Shown: positions 51,452 to 62,220 of the stretch, one piece after another
Numbering within the stretch: position 1 is the stretch's first letter
How the letters are laid out: every line of letters begins with the position of its first letter
Source: Locusta migratoria
Lineage: Eukaryota; Arthropoda; Insecta; Orthoptera; Acrididae
Reading direction: 5' to 3'
Length of the DNA stretch: 64,000 nucleotides
Assembly (NCBI GenBank): GCA_026315105.1
Contig: CM048750.1
Coordinates: 109,523,297 to 109,587,296, forward strand
Position numbers and translations under genes: made by a program
The notes under the pieces: model-generated
Told to the model about the DNA's origin: nothing
The model's input: the letters and a program-made list of their open reading frames with translations, nothing else
The model's database searches: none

Positions 51452-54420
51452 TACGACAATTAAAAAGAATCTGGCAAACAAAACGCAAAATATCTAAGAA
51501 GTGAAGTCTGACATACCTCATGGGAGTGTTATAGGACCGTAACATTTGTTTTAGTATCTGACACTACGCGGGTATTTCTTAAATCCAGTTACATCTGAGT
51601 ACATAAGAATACGTTACATTAAATCCACGGTAACCATTGGCGTCGACATTTTTTTTTTTCTTTTTCTAATCTTTGATTTAGACTGTCTTCGATTTGAATT
51701 CTATCGTTATCAACTGCCAATATGTGGCAGGTACTTCTTAGACAGGCAATTACTTTTCACTGTATAATACATTCAATTTATCTTCATTAATGACATCGAA
51801 ACTAAGTTTTATACGTAACAAAATGCCATTTTATCCCTTTCAGACCCAAGGTTGTATGTGATTTGACATTAATATCGAGAGGAACGTTTAATATACAAAA
51901 TACACAGAGTAATTATTTACAAAAAAGAAAATAAATTCATTTTGTTCCACACAATTTAGTGGAATGGGCCTTCACTACATTTTTATGATCTGCACAATCT
52001 TACAGTAACATGCCTTCGTACACATTTCTTCACATGATACAAGCGAAAAAGTTTACATCTTTTGACCAATAAGTACACATCACAATTTTTAGATCTTGTA
52101 CTTGTACGCCAGTTGCAACCACTTCTACGAAAAAATCTTGCAAATTTGAAGACATCAACAACAGACCAATGATCAAACTTGTCCAGTCGCTTCTCTGTGA
52201 AAGGTGAACCATTCCATTCGTGCTGTATTTACGTCTTCTTCATCATCCTCTTCGTCTACGAATGGCATTACATTTGGTGGTGAGACCAGGTAGTCCTCAC
52301 AGCTATCGATTCAAGAAGATCATGTATGTCTTTCCGCCGCACTTCATTTGCTTTACTGTCATCACTGTCCTGAAGCCACGAATTCACACTTGCCACGTCC
52401 ATCATTTACATTGCACTGAAATCTTCACCTGAAGAGGAGGATCAGACGAACTTTTCCACAAGTATTCAGCATTCTTCTTTACAGTTACGTAATAACATCA
52501 CAATATCGTATAAAATCAACTGGCTGCCAGATGTGATAACTGCACATGTAGAAACAAATAATGATATCGACACGTCGTCAACAAGTCTTCATAATAAAAA
52601 TCTAACATTATATCCAACACGCACAATTGTGCATGTGCTAGTGTTCCATGTTATACCTCCAATAATTAAAAAAATAATAACTTAAGAGATATTTACGTAA
52701 AATGATCTATCTGCAGTAGATCTATCTCATAAAAATGAACGAAACTATAAACAATATAGACAAACCTCCGAACCTGCGCTTTCTGGCCGCCATTATAAGG
52801 GTACTGATAGGTCGCCGACTGCTGGGGGCACCAATTATAGAAACATGCCGCTTAAACACGTTGTGCACGTTACCATAGTCCCTCCGCGATGTTGTAAAAG
52901 CAAACACGCAAACACCATCTCCATAACCTAAACACAGAAATAACAAGATGGTGTGAGATCACGGGAGCAACACACTGCAGGCAAAAGTCACGTTAATAAG
53001 AAGCCAACAACAAATTTCTGAAGTGTGGTCGCACCCTGCGAAACAACACTCTGAAAACACAGATACACGCAAACCGCAACTGCGGAGCCCAACTTGAAAT
53101 TGATACGATGCGTGGAAGAGCGGAGGCTACCGTTCTTGGTGGCGGAGCCTCCCCGAGTCCCCCTTATCTCCACAGCCCAGATCCACCCGAGCACGCGGAC
53201 ACATCTTACTCATCCAAGAGCCAATCACATCGACCCGCTAATGGCCTTCCCAATCAGAATGCACGGCCAGGAGTTGCATACAACAAAAATGAGACATAGT
53301 AGTAACGACAGCCAATCGCGGAGTTTGCCGCCAAGGGCTCTTCAACCTCCTCCCAACACCTACAGCTTTATCACGCCACGTCAGGTACGCCCGTACAATA
53401 CTAGTAAATTCTTTGCGAATTATCATTAGTCGGCATCTTGGCGCCTATTTTTACTACTGCAGGCGACACTGTCCTGCTGTGCCAGACAGATTTCACTTTG
53501 CAGAGACGCGAACTTGATGGGTCCTGCCATTTATTAAATCGTAATACTTGCAACTGACAGTATAGCGACGGAAAGAAAAGCAGGGCGTTCAGAAACCATC
53601 AAGCGTTTTTTCCTCTCCTGCTCGCACAGCCAAAGAAACACCGCGGCGTCCGACAGGCGCCGGTCGCCCTAAACAGATAACGCATTGTGCGAGCTCACAC
53701 CGAAAACCGCAGGTAACCGACGGTCAGTCGTGTCGCCGTGCAAAACCGGCCGGTCCACCCCAATGCAGTATAGGGACTCCTCAGGTGGCCATATTTCTCC
53801 GATACCCTGAAAGGATCTGGCACCACACCGGTTTCCTGAGATCTAGCCGATGGTCACCCCACGCTGATCTACAATGCCGACTCGATAGTAAGGAAAGAAT
53901 TTGAAATCAGAAGCACTACATCAAAAAGAATAACTAAATAAACCAATACACCTGAATCCTAATGCAATTCTCCCAACCCATAGCAGAATATAGAAGTCAG
54001 GAAACATGTAAAAGTAAATTAATTTCATGCAACGAAAATCAAATTTAAGCAATTAAAATAATAAAGAGACACATGAAGCGAGAAATAAGAAAATTGCAAG
54101 ACAAGAATGACCACCACCTTTCAAGCTGAATCGATCTCGTGATGGTCTCAGAGTAGTTCTAAACCGATTACCCTATTATCAAAGAAATTGTAAGAGCATT
54201 TTGCAAAAGTGTCTTATTTTCATTCTGAAACATTACCAGTTCGCTGACTTTCCAATAGGCAACTATGTTTCCCAATCTCATCATATTAGACTGATATTTG
54301 TTCCGTAAGTCATGAGTACGAGATTTCTTAATGATGTGTAACGTGTCATTTTATTAAATGATTACATTATATGACCTTTTTTTTACTTTTTGTTAAGTTA
54401 CTAATTACTGTGTAACTCTC
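51452..54420. other. Unannotated sequence
   Basis: About 3 kb with no secure feature. A minus-strand frame near 52250-52030 has an acidic stretch but no recognised domain. 53100-53800 is more GC-rich and has several short frames. No SINE recognised. Confidence 0.4.
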
Positions 54421-54424
54421 ATCT

Positions 54425-54720
54425 ACTGAGTAGAAGTAGTTGTAATTCAGAAACTCTCTCTCACCATCTCCTTCTTGCCTTCTATCAAACCTATCTTCCC
54501 TACAATTTTCTCTGTCCATTTCTTCACAAATTCCTTCTCCACCTATCTCCTCCTTCTACCTCTCCTTGTCCACTCCTGCTCCTCCTCTACCTACCTCCAA
54601 CTCCATCTGCTACTTCTTCTCCTCCTCTTCCTCCTCTTCATCCAGCAAATCCTCTTCCTCCTACTCTGTCCATACCTTGTGTCAGTTTCTCTCCTCCCGC
54701 CCTGAGCTGTTATAGGTCAA
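54425..54720 (+). repeat. Polypyrimidine-rich tract
   Basis: Long irregular run of CTC, CTT and TCC units. The open frame across it (54475-54705) reflects this composition. Confidence 0.75.
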
Positions 54721-54754
54721 GTGTCTCTAAATATGCGGTTATAGCAGCGCTTAC

Positions 54755-54910
54755 ACTTTAAAACTACTTTATCTAAGGACAAAGAAAAAGAGATACATGC
54801 ACACATATTTATTTGTCCGAAGGAGGACTCTAACCTCCGACGGGGAGCAACCATGCGTTCCACAGCAAGGCACCAGAGAGCACTCGGTCACGGTACCGCG
54901 CCTTCTGTCA
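54755..54910 (-). mobile_element. Degenerate tRNA-derived SINE
   Basis: Plus strand 'gtccgaaggaggactctaac' followed by 'ctccgacggggagc' is the inverted box B region and head of a SINE similar to that at 21113. The body is decayed. Confidence 0.6.
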
Positions 54911-55319
54911 GAAACGATGGTACATATCAATCACAATAACATTTTCCGTATTACGTATCATTACTGCCTCCCTCTCCCCCGCCCCCCCCCCCCCCAATCC
55001 CTCTGTTCGCTTGTTAATCTTCTTTGTACATCGATCCTCAACTCTGTCTGGCTCCTCTTCACCCTCCCTCGACAAATCCTCTCCTTCTTTTCTGTGTATT
55101 TCCTTCCGTCCATCTACTCAATAGCCACTTCGAGTTCATCACCTCCCCATGCCTATCAAATATTACATATATCTGCCTACATTAATGGTGATCGGTGACA
55201 CATAGTCGAAGTTTATTGCTGTTCACTCTTAGTCATGCGTACAGTGTCATGCAGAAAACAGAAACCATCTCCACCTAAATACACATTAATGTGCCAACTT
55301 TCATTGTGACCTAGTTGTA

Positions 55320-55440
55320 ATTGAAATTATTCATTTATCCACGAACGGCCGTAAATCTATGTTCTATTTAGGCGACCGGTTTCGGTATTAAGTTAATACC
55401 ATCTTGAGTCCATTTCATACCATTCATCCACGTGAACAGT
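55320..55440 (-). other. Penelope-terminus-like relic
   Basis: The minus strand reads 'CTCAAGA', T, stem 'GGTATTAA'/'TTAATACC', GAAACCGGT. This is the same architecture as the PLE hammerhead-like motif, with one core base changed (CTCAAGA in place of CTGANGA). Confidence 0.4.
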
Positions 55441-55473
55441 CTTTATAGCCATATACATCGGTTTCTTAATACA

Positions 55474-55572
55474 CTACTGGCCATTAATATTGCTACACCA
55501 AGAAGAAATGCAGATGATAAACGGGTATTCGGTGGACAAATATTGTCACGTTGCAATGCAAGTAGGCTTGAC
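55474..55572. mobile_element. Tc1-like terminal fragment
   Basis: 'cactactggccattaatatt' followed by 'gctacaccaagaagaaatgc' is one terminus of a common insect Tc1 family. The sequence is cut at 55573 by the poly-T end of a LINE-like insertion. Confidence 0.65.
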
Positions 55573-57013
55573 TTTTTTTTTTTTTTTTTTTTTTGAACAT
55601 AAGAAAGATGTAGAACCTACGGGATTTTTTTTTCCTGGAAACGGGAAGGGAAATGGCGTGTTTTTATTTAGTCAGTATTCATTTATATATATATATTTTT
55701 TAATTTTTTTGTAGGTATTTCAAACAACTTGTCCACAAAGGAAAGAAGATAGGAGGAATCCACCTATGGCAAATACGTTGATGAACAAGTAGAAATAAAG
55801 GAAATATTTAATGTAAACAGCCATAATGTGAGGAGACAAAAAGGTCAAACGAAAGAGAGAACCATAGCGGCAAGACTACAAGCCGCGAGTCCACCAAAAA
55901 CATCGTGCTATTTGTAAAAGAAAGAACAAACACAAACAAACGTGGACAAGAGGGCTGGCTAGCACGCAAAAGCAGCACGAAGAAAGAAACAACAAAATAA
56001 TACCAACGAAACGACGTTCCTGAACTTCCAAAAGTGAGATTAAGAAAATTGGAAACACAACAAAATCGTCACTTCCCGAGGACAAAAACTCAAAGAAGGA
56101 AACAGAAAATGGAAAAGAAAGAGATGTAAAGGACACGAAGACAACGTTCATTCCGTGCATATAGAAGACGACCGCCATTCCGACCTTTACAAAGGGGAGA
56201 AATGGGAGTTCACACCACATTTCATGTACAAATGAAACGAAATGATAAATAAAGGTAACCGAAGAATAGAGGTAAAGCTCAACACATAAAGGAGTGGAAC
56301 GCACAAACACGAAAATTCTAATTCCCTATTTTCGAACCATGACAAAGAGCCAAATTAAACACAAGACTGACAGGAAGGAGATGAAACACACGGAATCAAA
56401 GGTTCATAGCCATTATCCAAAAGCAAGTCCGGTAAACGTTAGCCACAGGTCAGGAGAGACAAGTCAGAAGTGACACGTCTCCCCACCAGAGGGGCCGGTC
56501 GAAGCCGACACTCAAGTCCCATCGCCGGGCTCCACCTCGTCCGCCCACACAAACGGCTTCTCCTGGCCACTCCCAGGCGGCCGGCACGCGCGCTGCGAGT
56601 GGTCGTCTTCCGCTTTCCTCTTCACAGCGGCGGTCGCGTCACGGAAGGCGTCGTCGTCCATCTGGAAGGACTCTGCCGATGTCTGGAGCACCTCGTGCAG
56701 CTGTCGAACTCTTTCCCCCTTCAGCCACTGGTCATCGCCAGCTTGTGGACGGACGACGTCCCTGGGACCCCGTTTCTCCTCGATCTACCCGACAGACCAC
56801 GGTGCTGGCGGAACTGGGCATACCTACTGCGCCCGTCAGACGAAGAGTCCCGCGATTCCCGCGAGTCACCGTACGAAAGACCGCGTGAACTGTCGTACGA
56901 GGAATAACGCGAAGAACCACGTGAGCTGTCACGCCGGGGCAGCGGTTCTTGCGGGACGACGGGGACACTCCGTATGGTGACGGAGTCACGTCACGTCACG
57001 TCATGTCAACAGA

Positions 57014-57250
57014 AGAGGTAGCGGGTTCGGATCCCGGCGTCATTTCACGCTCCACAGCAACATCTACTCGCCGGTGTTCAACGCCAGCAAAGGAGGTAGC
57101 GGGTTCGGATCCCGGAGCTTTTTTTATGTTCCACAGCAACATCTTCTCGCCGGTGTTCATCTTCAGCTACGGAGGTAGCGGGTTCGGATCCCGGCGCCAT
57201 TACGTGCTCCACAACAACAGCTTCTATCTGGTGTTCAACGTCAGCGGCGA
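57014..57250 (-). repeat. 78-bp tandem repeat in ORF1
   Basis: The segment 'aggtagcgggttcggatccc' starts at 57016, 57094 and 57173, a period of 78-79 bp, or 26 codons. A fourth, diverged unit follows. It encodes repeated 'PGSEPATS' peptides in ORF1. Confidence 0.88.
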
Positions 57251-58145
57251 CGGGGAGCGCGGCCGCATCGGCAGCAACAGAGGCAGCCGCCGGCGTATCG
57301 ATGGACGCCGCATCGGCGGGCGAGGACGCATCCCGATCTTCCGTCCCGTGAGGAGCAGGTACCGCGGTCTCCGCTGGAGGTAGCAACGACACGTCCTGTG
57401 GAGGAACGTTCGGAGAAGGGGCCGAGTCAGTTTCCATGGAGACGGTTTCGGATCCCGTTCCGTCGTCCGCGGCCCGGCGGGCGGGCAGGCGTGCGCCGCC
57501 CAGCGCCACCGCAGCGTACGAAGCGTCGCCGTCGACCCCGGCCGACGGCAGCTGCGTGGGGCGCCGGCGTCGTGGACAGTGCTGCCGGAAGTGCCCCGTG
57601 CCGTCACAGAACGAGCAGGTCTGCGGCTGCCCGCTGTACGAAACGAACGCCCGGTGACCGTTGACGAACACAAAGGACGGGACATGTTTCCTGACAACCA
57701 CCCGGACGCTGCGGATCCCATTCTCGACCCGATAGATGTACGCAGACGACCAGCGTTCCTTTCCTATGGACAACACCTCACCGTAGGGCGCGAGACACCG
57801 TGCAATCGTGTCATTGCGAAACTCAAACAGGAGGTTAAAGACACGCACCGTCCTAAGTCCATAACCGGCGTTCGTGACTTTCACATTGCTAACGGTGCCG
57901 TCGAAGTGTTTAAACTTCCGAACGCCGTTGTTAACATTGACCAGGGCATCACACAAGTCCGGGGAACACAACTTAATAAACAGAGAATGAACAAAAACGT
58001 CTAACTGTAAACCGAGAACAACAGCTTCCGGTAACTGAAGTTCGTCCTGCAGCCAATTGTGAACTTCCATCCCGGACGGCCTGGGAGCAGACGGATCAAA
58101 CTGACATTGTACGTTATTTTCCCGCTCTTCACACTCCATGTTCAT
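57078..58145 (-). CDS. LINE ORF1 (gag-like, RRM-like region and CCHC knuckle)
   Basis: A 355-codon open frame. Residues about 97-155 ('RTVRVFNLLFEF' to 'SVRVVVRK') look like an RRM-type RNA-binding fold as found in LINE ORF1 proteins. A zinc knuckle 'CSFCDGTGHFRQHC' (CX2CX4HX4C) lies at 177-190. The tail is Ala/Pro/Asp-rich and ends in 26-residue repeats ('APGSEPATSVAEDEHRRED' type). ORF1 proteins bind element RNA to form the transposition particle. The frame is terminated early by a seven-A run at about 57117-57123 in the repeat region. The start is the first Met after a stop-containing leader. Confidence 0.8.
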   Translation of the reverse strand: MNMECEERENNVQCQFDPSAPRPSGMEVHNWLQDELQLPEAVVLGLQLDVFVHSLFIKLCSPDLCDALVNVNNGVRKFKHFDGTVSNVKVTNAGYGLRTVRVFNLLFEFRNDTIARCLAPYGEVLSIGKERWSSAYIYRVENGIRSVRVVVRKHVPSFVFVNGHRAFVSYSGQPQTCSFCDGTGHFRQHCPRRRRPTQLPSAGVDGDASYAAVALGGARLPARRAADDGTGSETVSMETDSAPSPNVPPQDVSLLPPAETAVPAPHGTEDRDASSPADAASIDTPAAASVAADAAALPVAADVEHQIEAVVVEHVMAPGSEPATSVAEDEHRREDVAVEHKKSSGIRTRYLLCWR

Positions 58146-58329
58146 TTACGGAACGAAACCATAACTAGCAAACGATGCGTAGAGAGCCGCCGTCCGCGTA
58201 ACACTTGACGTAAACAACCGCCCGGCCCGCGCACCGATGTGACCAGGCGGGTAGTCAGCCACGAACGAAACATACACGCAGCACTGACTGACTCTCAGGC
58301 AGAGTACTTCTTCTGTTTAAACACAGACA

Positions 58330-58517
58330 GAATTTACCAGAAATTAGAAGAACAGTTAACATAAGAAACATGTAGAATTTACAAGTGAACATAAGAAAGA
58401 TGTATAACTTTCTGGAATTGTAAATTACCAAGAAATACATTTTTGCCGGTGGGCGGGATTGAACCGGCGACCTTCTGCACCGCAGTCCGTGACGCTATCC
58501 CCTGCGCCACGCCGGCA
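58330..58517 (-). mobile_element. SINE, family F, with well-formed tRNA-like head
   Basis: The minus strand starts GCCGGCGTGGCGCAGGGGAT and ends its tRNA-like part at CCCGCCCACCGGC, with box A 'TGGCGCAGGGG', box B 'GGTTCAATCCC' and a nearly paired acceptor stem. The anticodon stem does not pair well, so it is not called as a tRNA gene. The tail contains two copies of a unit ending 'tacat(c/g)tttcttatgtt' (58404-58386 and 58374-58356). Confidence 0.72.
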
Positions 58518-58577
58518 GTAGACGTTCGTGGTCTCTCGCGGCATTGCTCCCTCTCCTGCAGAAACAGCGACCCGCTG

Positions 58578-59220
58578 TTATGATCCCTGTGGAGCCACCT
58601 GCAATGTCCTGGATCTTGAGCGTGTCATGGGTCCTCTGTATGACAGTTCAAGAGAATCCTTCCCTTCTCCGCGATTATCGACGACAGACGTTCCTGCCGT
58701 GGCTTCATCAGGAACATTACCATCCTTAAAGTCCTTGAACAAGAAGCCATTGTCGTCTACCTGCTCTTCAGGATCATAGTAAGGCTTCATGCGTAGGACG
58801 TGACCACTGTCTCTTCGTTTTTGACGTTTCTACGACGGCTCATAATCCTCAACTTCGTATGTGACGTCTGACAGGCGGCGTATGACACGATACGGACCAA
58901 ATTATCGCTTCAATAACTTTTCTGACAGTCCAACCTTCCGTACAGGGGTAAAAATCCATACCAGATCTCCTGGGCTGTACACAACAGGTCGGTGCTTGTC
59001 GTTATATCGCTGATGGTCCTTCTCCTGGGCGTCCAGTGTCCGTATGCGAGCCAGCTGTCTTGCTTCTTCGACCCTGGTGATGAGCTGTTTAACATAGTCA
59101 TCCTGACTGTCGTCCGGTTGGAACGGGAACAGTGTATCCATTGTCGTCTCAGCTTCACGGCCATGGAGGAGGAAAAACGGAGTGAAGCCTGTGGTGTCTT
59201 GTCTTGCGCTATTTTAAGCA
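58578..59220 (-). pseudogene. Gypsy integrase C-terminal region
   Basis: After the core, the protein continues in shifted frames: 'LFPFQPDDSQDDYVKQLITR' and 'HRPVVYSPGDLVWIFTPVRK' (59141-58902), then 'SYRGPMTRSRSRTLQV' (58790-58578), the usual pol C-terminal end. Confidence 0.8.
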
Positions 59221-59708
59221 AATGTCACGACTGGCAGAATTGTATCCCAATCCTTCTGCTCAACATCGACGTACATCGACAGCATGTCGGCTAACGTTTT
59301 GTTAAAACGTTCCGTAAGACCATTTGTCTGAGGATGGTATTCAGTTGTCATTCTGTGGACAATGTTGCACCGTGACATTACCTCTGATACTAGTTTTGAC
59401 TGGAATACTTTTCCACAATCAGATATCATGACACGTGGTGCTCCATGCTTCAAAATAATGTCTTCTACAAGGAATTTTGCGATCTCTGGAGCTTCTGCAG
59501 TCGGCACAGGTTTGGTGACAGCGTAGCGTGTGAGGTAGTCAGTGCAGACTATTATCCAACGGTTACCGGTTGTCGACTTCGGGAACCTCCCTAAAAGACC
59601 GATCCCAAGACCGTGGAATGGAGCTGCTGCCGACGGAATCGGTACGAGATGTCCTGGAGGTAATTGCGGCACATGCTTCCGTCGCTGGCACTCTTTACAG
59701 TGACTCAC
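59214..59708 (-). CDS. Gypsy integrase core
   Basis: A 164-codon frame. The zinc-domain end 'HCKECQRRK' supplies the CxxC. The catalytic core has 'WIIVCTDYLTRYAVTKPVPT' (first Asp), 'PRVMISDCGKVF' (second Asp) and 'YHPQTNGLTERFNKTLADML' (Glu). Integrase joins the cDNA to host DNA. One stop separates it from the RT/RNase H frame and one follows it at 'LPVVTFA'. Confidence 0.92.
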   Translation of the reverse strand: MSHCKECQRRKHVPQLPPGHLVPIPSAAAPFHGLGIGLLGRFPKSTTGNRWIIVCTDYLTRYAVTKPVPTAEAPEIAKFLVEDIILKHGAPRVMISDCGKVFQSKLVSEVMSRCNIVHRMTTEYHPQTNGLTERFNKTLADMLSMYVDVEQKDWDTILPVVTFA

Positions 59709-59750
59709 ATATTGCTTGACAGATCGGTAGAGACCTTTCCAGTAATACCT

Positions 59751-61547
59751 TCATCTGATTCTGTCTAGGGTCTTCACGAATCCCAGATGACCGGATATTG
59801 GAGCATCATGGAAATATTTGAGAATAGCTGTCTGGAGATGAGCTGGAACAAGTAGCCATTTGGGGCCCAGTGGATCGAAGTTGCTCTTGTACAATGTTCC
59901 GTTTATAAGTTGGAACTCTCCATTGGTCGGTTCTCCTTTCTCCAAGGCCTCTATCATTTTTAATAGTGTTGGATCTTCCCTCTGTTCAGCTGTAACGTCA
60001 TCTAATTCAGAGAGAGCTGAAATTTCATTAATGCTGTTGTGTTCCACTAATGGATTCCTCGAAAGGCAGTCGGCATCCTTGTGTTTGCGCCCGTTCTTGA
60101 ATACCACTGTGACATCGTACTCTTGGAGTCTTAGTGCCCATCTTGCTAGTCGACCTGATGGATCCTTCAAGCTAGTCAGCCAACACAAATAATGGTGGTC
60201 TGTCACGACGGTGAATGGTTCGCCGAATAAATACGGCCGGAACTTTTTGATAGCCCAGATAACCGCGAGACATTCTTTTTCAGTTGTAGAGTAGTTTATC
60301 TCGGACTTTGAGAGTACTCTTGACGCATAGGCTATCACTTTTTCGGCACCTTCCTGAACTTGTACAAGCACTGCACCAATCCCATAGCCACTGGTGTCTG
60401 TGTGAAGTTCCGTTTCTGCATTCTCGTCGTACAAGGCTAGCACTGGTGCGGAAGTTAGAGCCTCCTTAAGTGGTCGGAAAGCTCTGTCTTTTGTCTCATC
60501 CCAGTAAAATTTGGCCTCTCCCTGCAGAAGTTCTTGTAATGGACGTGCCTTGTTACAAAATCCTTTTATGAAACGTCGGTAGTATGAGCACAACCCGAGA
60601 AAACTTCTAACATCACGAATGTGCTGAGGAGTTGGAAATTCTGTGACTGGATCAGGACGGACACCATCTCCGTTGACTAGGTGCCCCAGGATTTTTATCT
60701 CTTTGGCGACGAAGAGGCACTTCTTTGGATTGAGGCGGAGACCTGCAGCCTGAACACACTTCAACACAGTTGACAGGCGAATCAGATGTATTTCAAATGT
60801 TTTCAAGAAAACGACAATGTCATCTAAATAGCAGAGACACGTCGTCCACTTAAGGTGTCGAAGCATGTTGTCCATCATGTGTTCGACTGTGGCTGGAGCA
60901 TTGCATAATCCAAATGGCGTTACTTTAAATTCACAGAGACCGTCAGGTGTAATAAAAGCTGTCTTCTCCCTGTCAGCTTCGTCAACCTCGATTTGCCAGT
61001 AACCTGTCTGCATGTCCATAGTTGAGAAGTATGTAGCTCCTTTCAAGCAGTCTAAGGTGTCATCAATACGCGGCAATGGGTAGACATCTTTCTTTGTGAT
61101 ACTTTTCAGCCGCCTAATGTCGACACAGAATCGCCACGTGCCATCCTTCTTCTTTACGAGGACCACCGGAGACGACCAAGGACTCTCCGAAGGTTGAATA
61201 ATGTCATCTCGCAACATTTTCTCCACTTCCTCCCGAATTATCCGTCTTTCAGCTGGCGACACTCTATACGAACGCTGGCTAATTGGCGGATGGTCCCCAG
61301 TATTGATACGGTGCTTTATCATGGGCAGTTCCATCTGACTTTTCCCCTGCTGAGGTGTGAATGCACCCGAGAATTGGCGTAGTATACCTAACACCCGCTG
61401 GCGTTGTTCCTTGGCCAGTCCAGGCCCTATTGGCAGTTCCACGTTTGTTTCCTCCAGCGTGTTGTCTGTACTAATAGCAGGGCATGGGTCTTCGTTGACG
61501 ACGTTGAGCTCACCGTCCTGGATTGGTTCAGCTGTCCCGATACACAT
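59751..61547 (-). CDS. Gypsy reverse transcriptase / RNase H (598 codons)
   Basis: Uninterrupted frame. RT motifs: 'SSPVVLVKKKDGTWRFCVDI' (125-144), motif A 'FSTMDMQTGYWQI' (Asp178), motif B 'FKVTPFGLCNAPAT' and motif C 'CYLDDIVVF' (YLDD, 240-243). RNase H has Asp384 in 'HTDTSGYGIGAVL', Glu in 'TEKECLAVIWAI', Asp450 in 'VVTDHHYLCWL' and 'HKDADCLSR'. The C-terminus enters the integrase zinc domain ('ISGHLGFVKTLDRIR') before a stop. All catalytic residues that I can place are intact. The start Met is simply the first in the open stretch, since the pol polyprotein would begin upstream. Confidence 0.93.
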   Translation of the reverse strand: MCIGTAEPIQDGELNVVNEDPCPAISTDNTLEETNVELPIGPGLAKEQRQRVLGILRQFSGAFTPQQGKSQMELPMIKHRINTGDHPPISQRSYRVSPAERRIIREEVEKMLRDDIIQPSESPWSSPVVLVKKKDGTWRFCVDIRRLKSITKKDVYPLPRIDDTLDCLKGATYFSTMDMQTGYWQIEVDEADREKTAFITPDGLCEFKVTPFGLCNAPATVEHMMDNMLRHLKWTTCLCYLDDIVVFLKTFEIHLIRLSTVLKCVQAAGLRLNPKKCLFVAKEIKILGHLVNGDGVRPDPVTEFPTPQHIRDVRSFLGLCSYYRRFIKGFCNKARPLQELLQGEAKFYWDETKDRAFRPLKEALTSAPVLALYDENAETELHTDTSGYGIGAVLVQVQEGAEKVIAYASRVLSKSEINYSTTEKECLAVIWAIKKFRPYLFGEPFTVVTDHHYLCWLTSLKDPSGRLARWALRLQEYDVTVVFKNGRKHKDADCLSRNPLVEHNSINEISALSELDDVTAEQREDPTLLKMIEALEKGEPTNGEFQLINGTLYKSNFDPLGPKWLLVPAHLQTAILKYFHDAPISGHLGFVKTLDRIR

Positions 61548-61750
61548 TCCCTTGGAGATAGGTTGTGACTGCTCGTGACAATTTGTGATCCAAATCTCTC
61601 CTTAACCACCGGTAATGCTTATGATAACCGCTGGTATGTAAATTTCTTTTGTGGGCCTGATAAACTTTTTACTATCAACAAGAGCTTCACAGTTTAACCA
61701 GTCATCTGTGTTTGTGACTGGAACTCTTCTCATTGTCAACGGCGGTATCG

Positions 61751-62140
61751 TCACATTGTCAACGACGAATAACTCCCAGAAAATTCTGTATTACGTGTAT
61801 CTGGCGGAACAGCTTCTTCAATTTGCAGCTCAGATCTTCCACAGTCAATGATAGCTTGGGATGCCTGAAGAAAGTCCCATCCGAGGATGACATTGTGACT
61901 ACATTCTGTTAACACGACAGTTTCAAACGGCTGCGTCCTGTTGTTGATGGTTATTCTTGCGACACAAGTTCCTGCTGGATGAACGTACTTTCCATTCGCG
62001 ACCTTCAGCACAGTTGCTCCCGTATCAAAGAACATTGTCTTCTTTAGTGTGCGGCGGTAATTATCCGATAATACAGAAAAAGAGGCTCCTGAATCAACAA
62101 GTGCCCGGACAGGTTGGCCGTCGATTATGACGTCGATGAG
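61751..62140 (-). pseudogene. Gypsy aspartic protease
   Basis: The catalytic 'VDSGASFSVLS' is readable at about 62102-62070. The domain continues with 'TINNRTQPFETVVL' and the flap/second half 'NVILGWDFLQASQAIIDCG'. It would process Gag-Pol. It is not in one open frame with Gag or with the RT. Confidence 0.82.
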
Positions 62141-62220
62141 ATTTCACGACATCTTGGCGATTGTCGTCCATGGAGGATTTTCATCTGCGGCGGCCTCACC
62201 TCCGTAGATGGTCGCCTCGC

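Larger units (their letters stand above)
55573..58330 (-). mobile_element. LINE-like element with ORF1 but no ORF2, poly(A) tail
   Basis: Minus-strand unit with GC-rich 5' leader (58330-58146), ORF1 (58145-57078), an Arg/Ser-rich extension in other frames (to about 56470), about 880 bp of non-coding sequence and a 22-nt poly(A) tail (55594-55573 as T). No endonuclease or RT domain could be found between ORF1 and the tail, so the copy is internally deleted or belongs to an ORF1-only family. The exact 5' boundary is not certain. Confidence 0.65.

Noticed and set aside
52030..52250. Minus-strand frame with an acidic stretch, considered as a transposase or host exon
   Set aside because: No DDE motif, zinc finger or splice context could be made out and the frame is short.
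55876..56310. 144-codon minus-strand hydrophobic open frame
   Set aside because: It falls in the non-coding part between ORF1 and the poly(A) tail of the LINE-like element. It is Phe/Leu-rich through base composition and shows no family signature.
56470..56907. 145-codon plus-strand frame
   Set aside because: It is the opposite strand of the Arg/Ser-rich extension of LINE ORF1. No independent motif.
58445..58517. Possible functional tRNA gene (minus strand)
   Set aside because: Boxes A and B and the acceptor stem are good, but the anticodon arm does not pair and the module continues into a SINE tail.
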